DNA of 6,465 nt from an uncultured Pelagibacteraceae bacterium (lineage in GTDB: Bacteria; Pseudomonadota; Alphaproteobacteria; Pelagibacterales; Pelagibacteraceae). The notes beneath the pieces were generated by a model, which was not told the origin of the DNA, did no database searches, and worked only from the letters and a program-made list of their open reading frames with translations. Shown in pieces: positions 6,210 to 6,465 of the stretch (positions are counted from its first letter, which is position 1; every line of letters begins with the position of its first letter). A program made the translations under genes and the position numbers. The DNA is taken from contig CACFYO010000027.1 of assembly GCA_902570545.1 (NCBI GenBank), forward strand, positions 1 to 6,465, in the 5' to 3' direction.

Positions 6210-6465
6210 TTATTTTTTTAATTTTGCTAATCTTTTATCATCCCAATTAGAATAAACTCTTCTAATCATTGCAGCTCCAACTCCGAGTACTACAGCAAGT
6301 AAAACTGAGGTTAGACCGTAAAATACTGGTAAATCTTTTGAAAAATTTAATATAAATTCACTTAATGGTCCTAAATTATCTGTAGCATTAACAATAACAC
6401 TTGTTGTTTTTTCATCTTTGATAAAAGTATCATAAGCAATTGCTATACCAACCAATAATAATAAT
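6210..6465 (-). CDS. Small two-helix membrane protein, 5' end outside window, function unknown
   Basis: The frame is open to the right edge (Leu codons up to base 6464), so the TTG at 6455 need not be the start and the N-terminus is probably missing. About 84 residues are visible. A first hydrophobic helix runs into the window edge (LLLLVGIAIAY). A soluble loop of about 30 residues (DEKTTSVIVNATDNLGPLSE) follows, then a second helix (VFYGLTSVLLAVVLGVGAAM) and a basic tail (IRRVYSNWDDKRLAKLKK). The positive-inside rule suggests both ends in the cytoplasm and the loop in the periplasm. I recognise no family. It is convergent with suyB and zero bases apart, so it is not part of that operon; a role in sulfonate use is not shown. 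Confidence 0.65.
   Translation of the reverse strand, partial: LLLLVGIAIAYDTFIKDEKTTSVIVNATDNLGPLSEFILNFSKDLPVFYGLTSVLLAVVLGVGAAMIRRVYSNWDDKRLAKLKK

Overview
The window looks like a piece of a streamlined, AT-rich marine alphaproteobacterial genome, most likely SAR11/Pelagibacterales or a similar lineage. The basis is low G+C (about one third by eye), lysine/asparagine/isoleucine-rich proteins, almost no spacer DNA (longest gap about 90 bp), weak ribosome binding sites and C2/C3-sulfonate genes typical of ocean bacteria. The taxon is an inference; no rRNA or other taxonomic marker is present.

Layout from left to right. (1) Bases 1-718 (+) hold the C-terminal half of a TRAP transporter large permease (DctM family), cut by the left edge. 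(2) Bases 715-4661 (-) hold a probable four-gene operon, read right to left: xsc (sulfoacetaldehyde acetyltransferase), a three-histidine-box membrane desaturase/hydroxylase, a 65-residue membrane-anchored protein, and an exported alpha/beta hydrolase. (3) Bases 4662-4751 are a 90-bp divergent promoter region. (4) Bases 4752-6209 (+) hold suyA and suyB, the two subunits of (R)-sulfolactate sulfo-lyase. (5) Bases 6210-6465 (-) hold the end of a small two-helix membrane protein of unknown function, cut by the right edge.

The core theme is organosulfonate desulfonation. SuyAB splits 3-sulfolactate into pyruvate and sulfite. Xsc converts sulfoacetaldehyde plus phosphate into acetyl phosphate and sulfite. 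The two enzymes are the two sulfite-releasing branches known from sulfolactate/DHPS/taurine degradation, and here they share one short divergent intergenic region. The TRAP permease is a candidate importer, but its substrate cannot be read from this sequence. Genes feeding Xsc (sulfopyruvate decarboxylase, taurine or isethionate dehydrogenases), phosphotransacetylase, a sulfite exporter/oxidase and a regulator are not in the window.

The most notable observation is that the desaturase gene is broken by a one-base frameshift in an A8 tract. A 333-residue protein with all three His boxes is recovered by removing one A; as read, the largest open frame lacks the first His box and the first membrane segment. 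The link between a sulfonate-cleaving enzyme and a lipid-type oxygenase, a small anchored protein and an exported hydrolase is unexplained and is the best candidate for undescribed biology here. I found no CRISPR array, mobile element, tRNA or rRNA.
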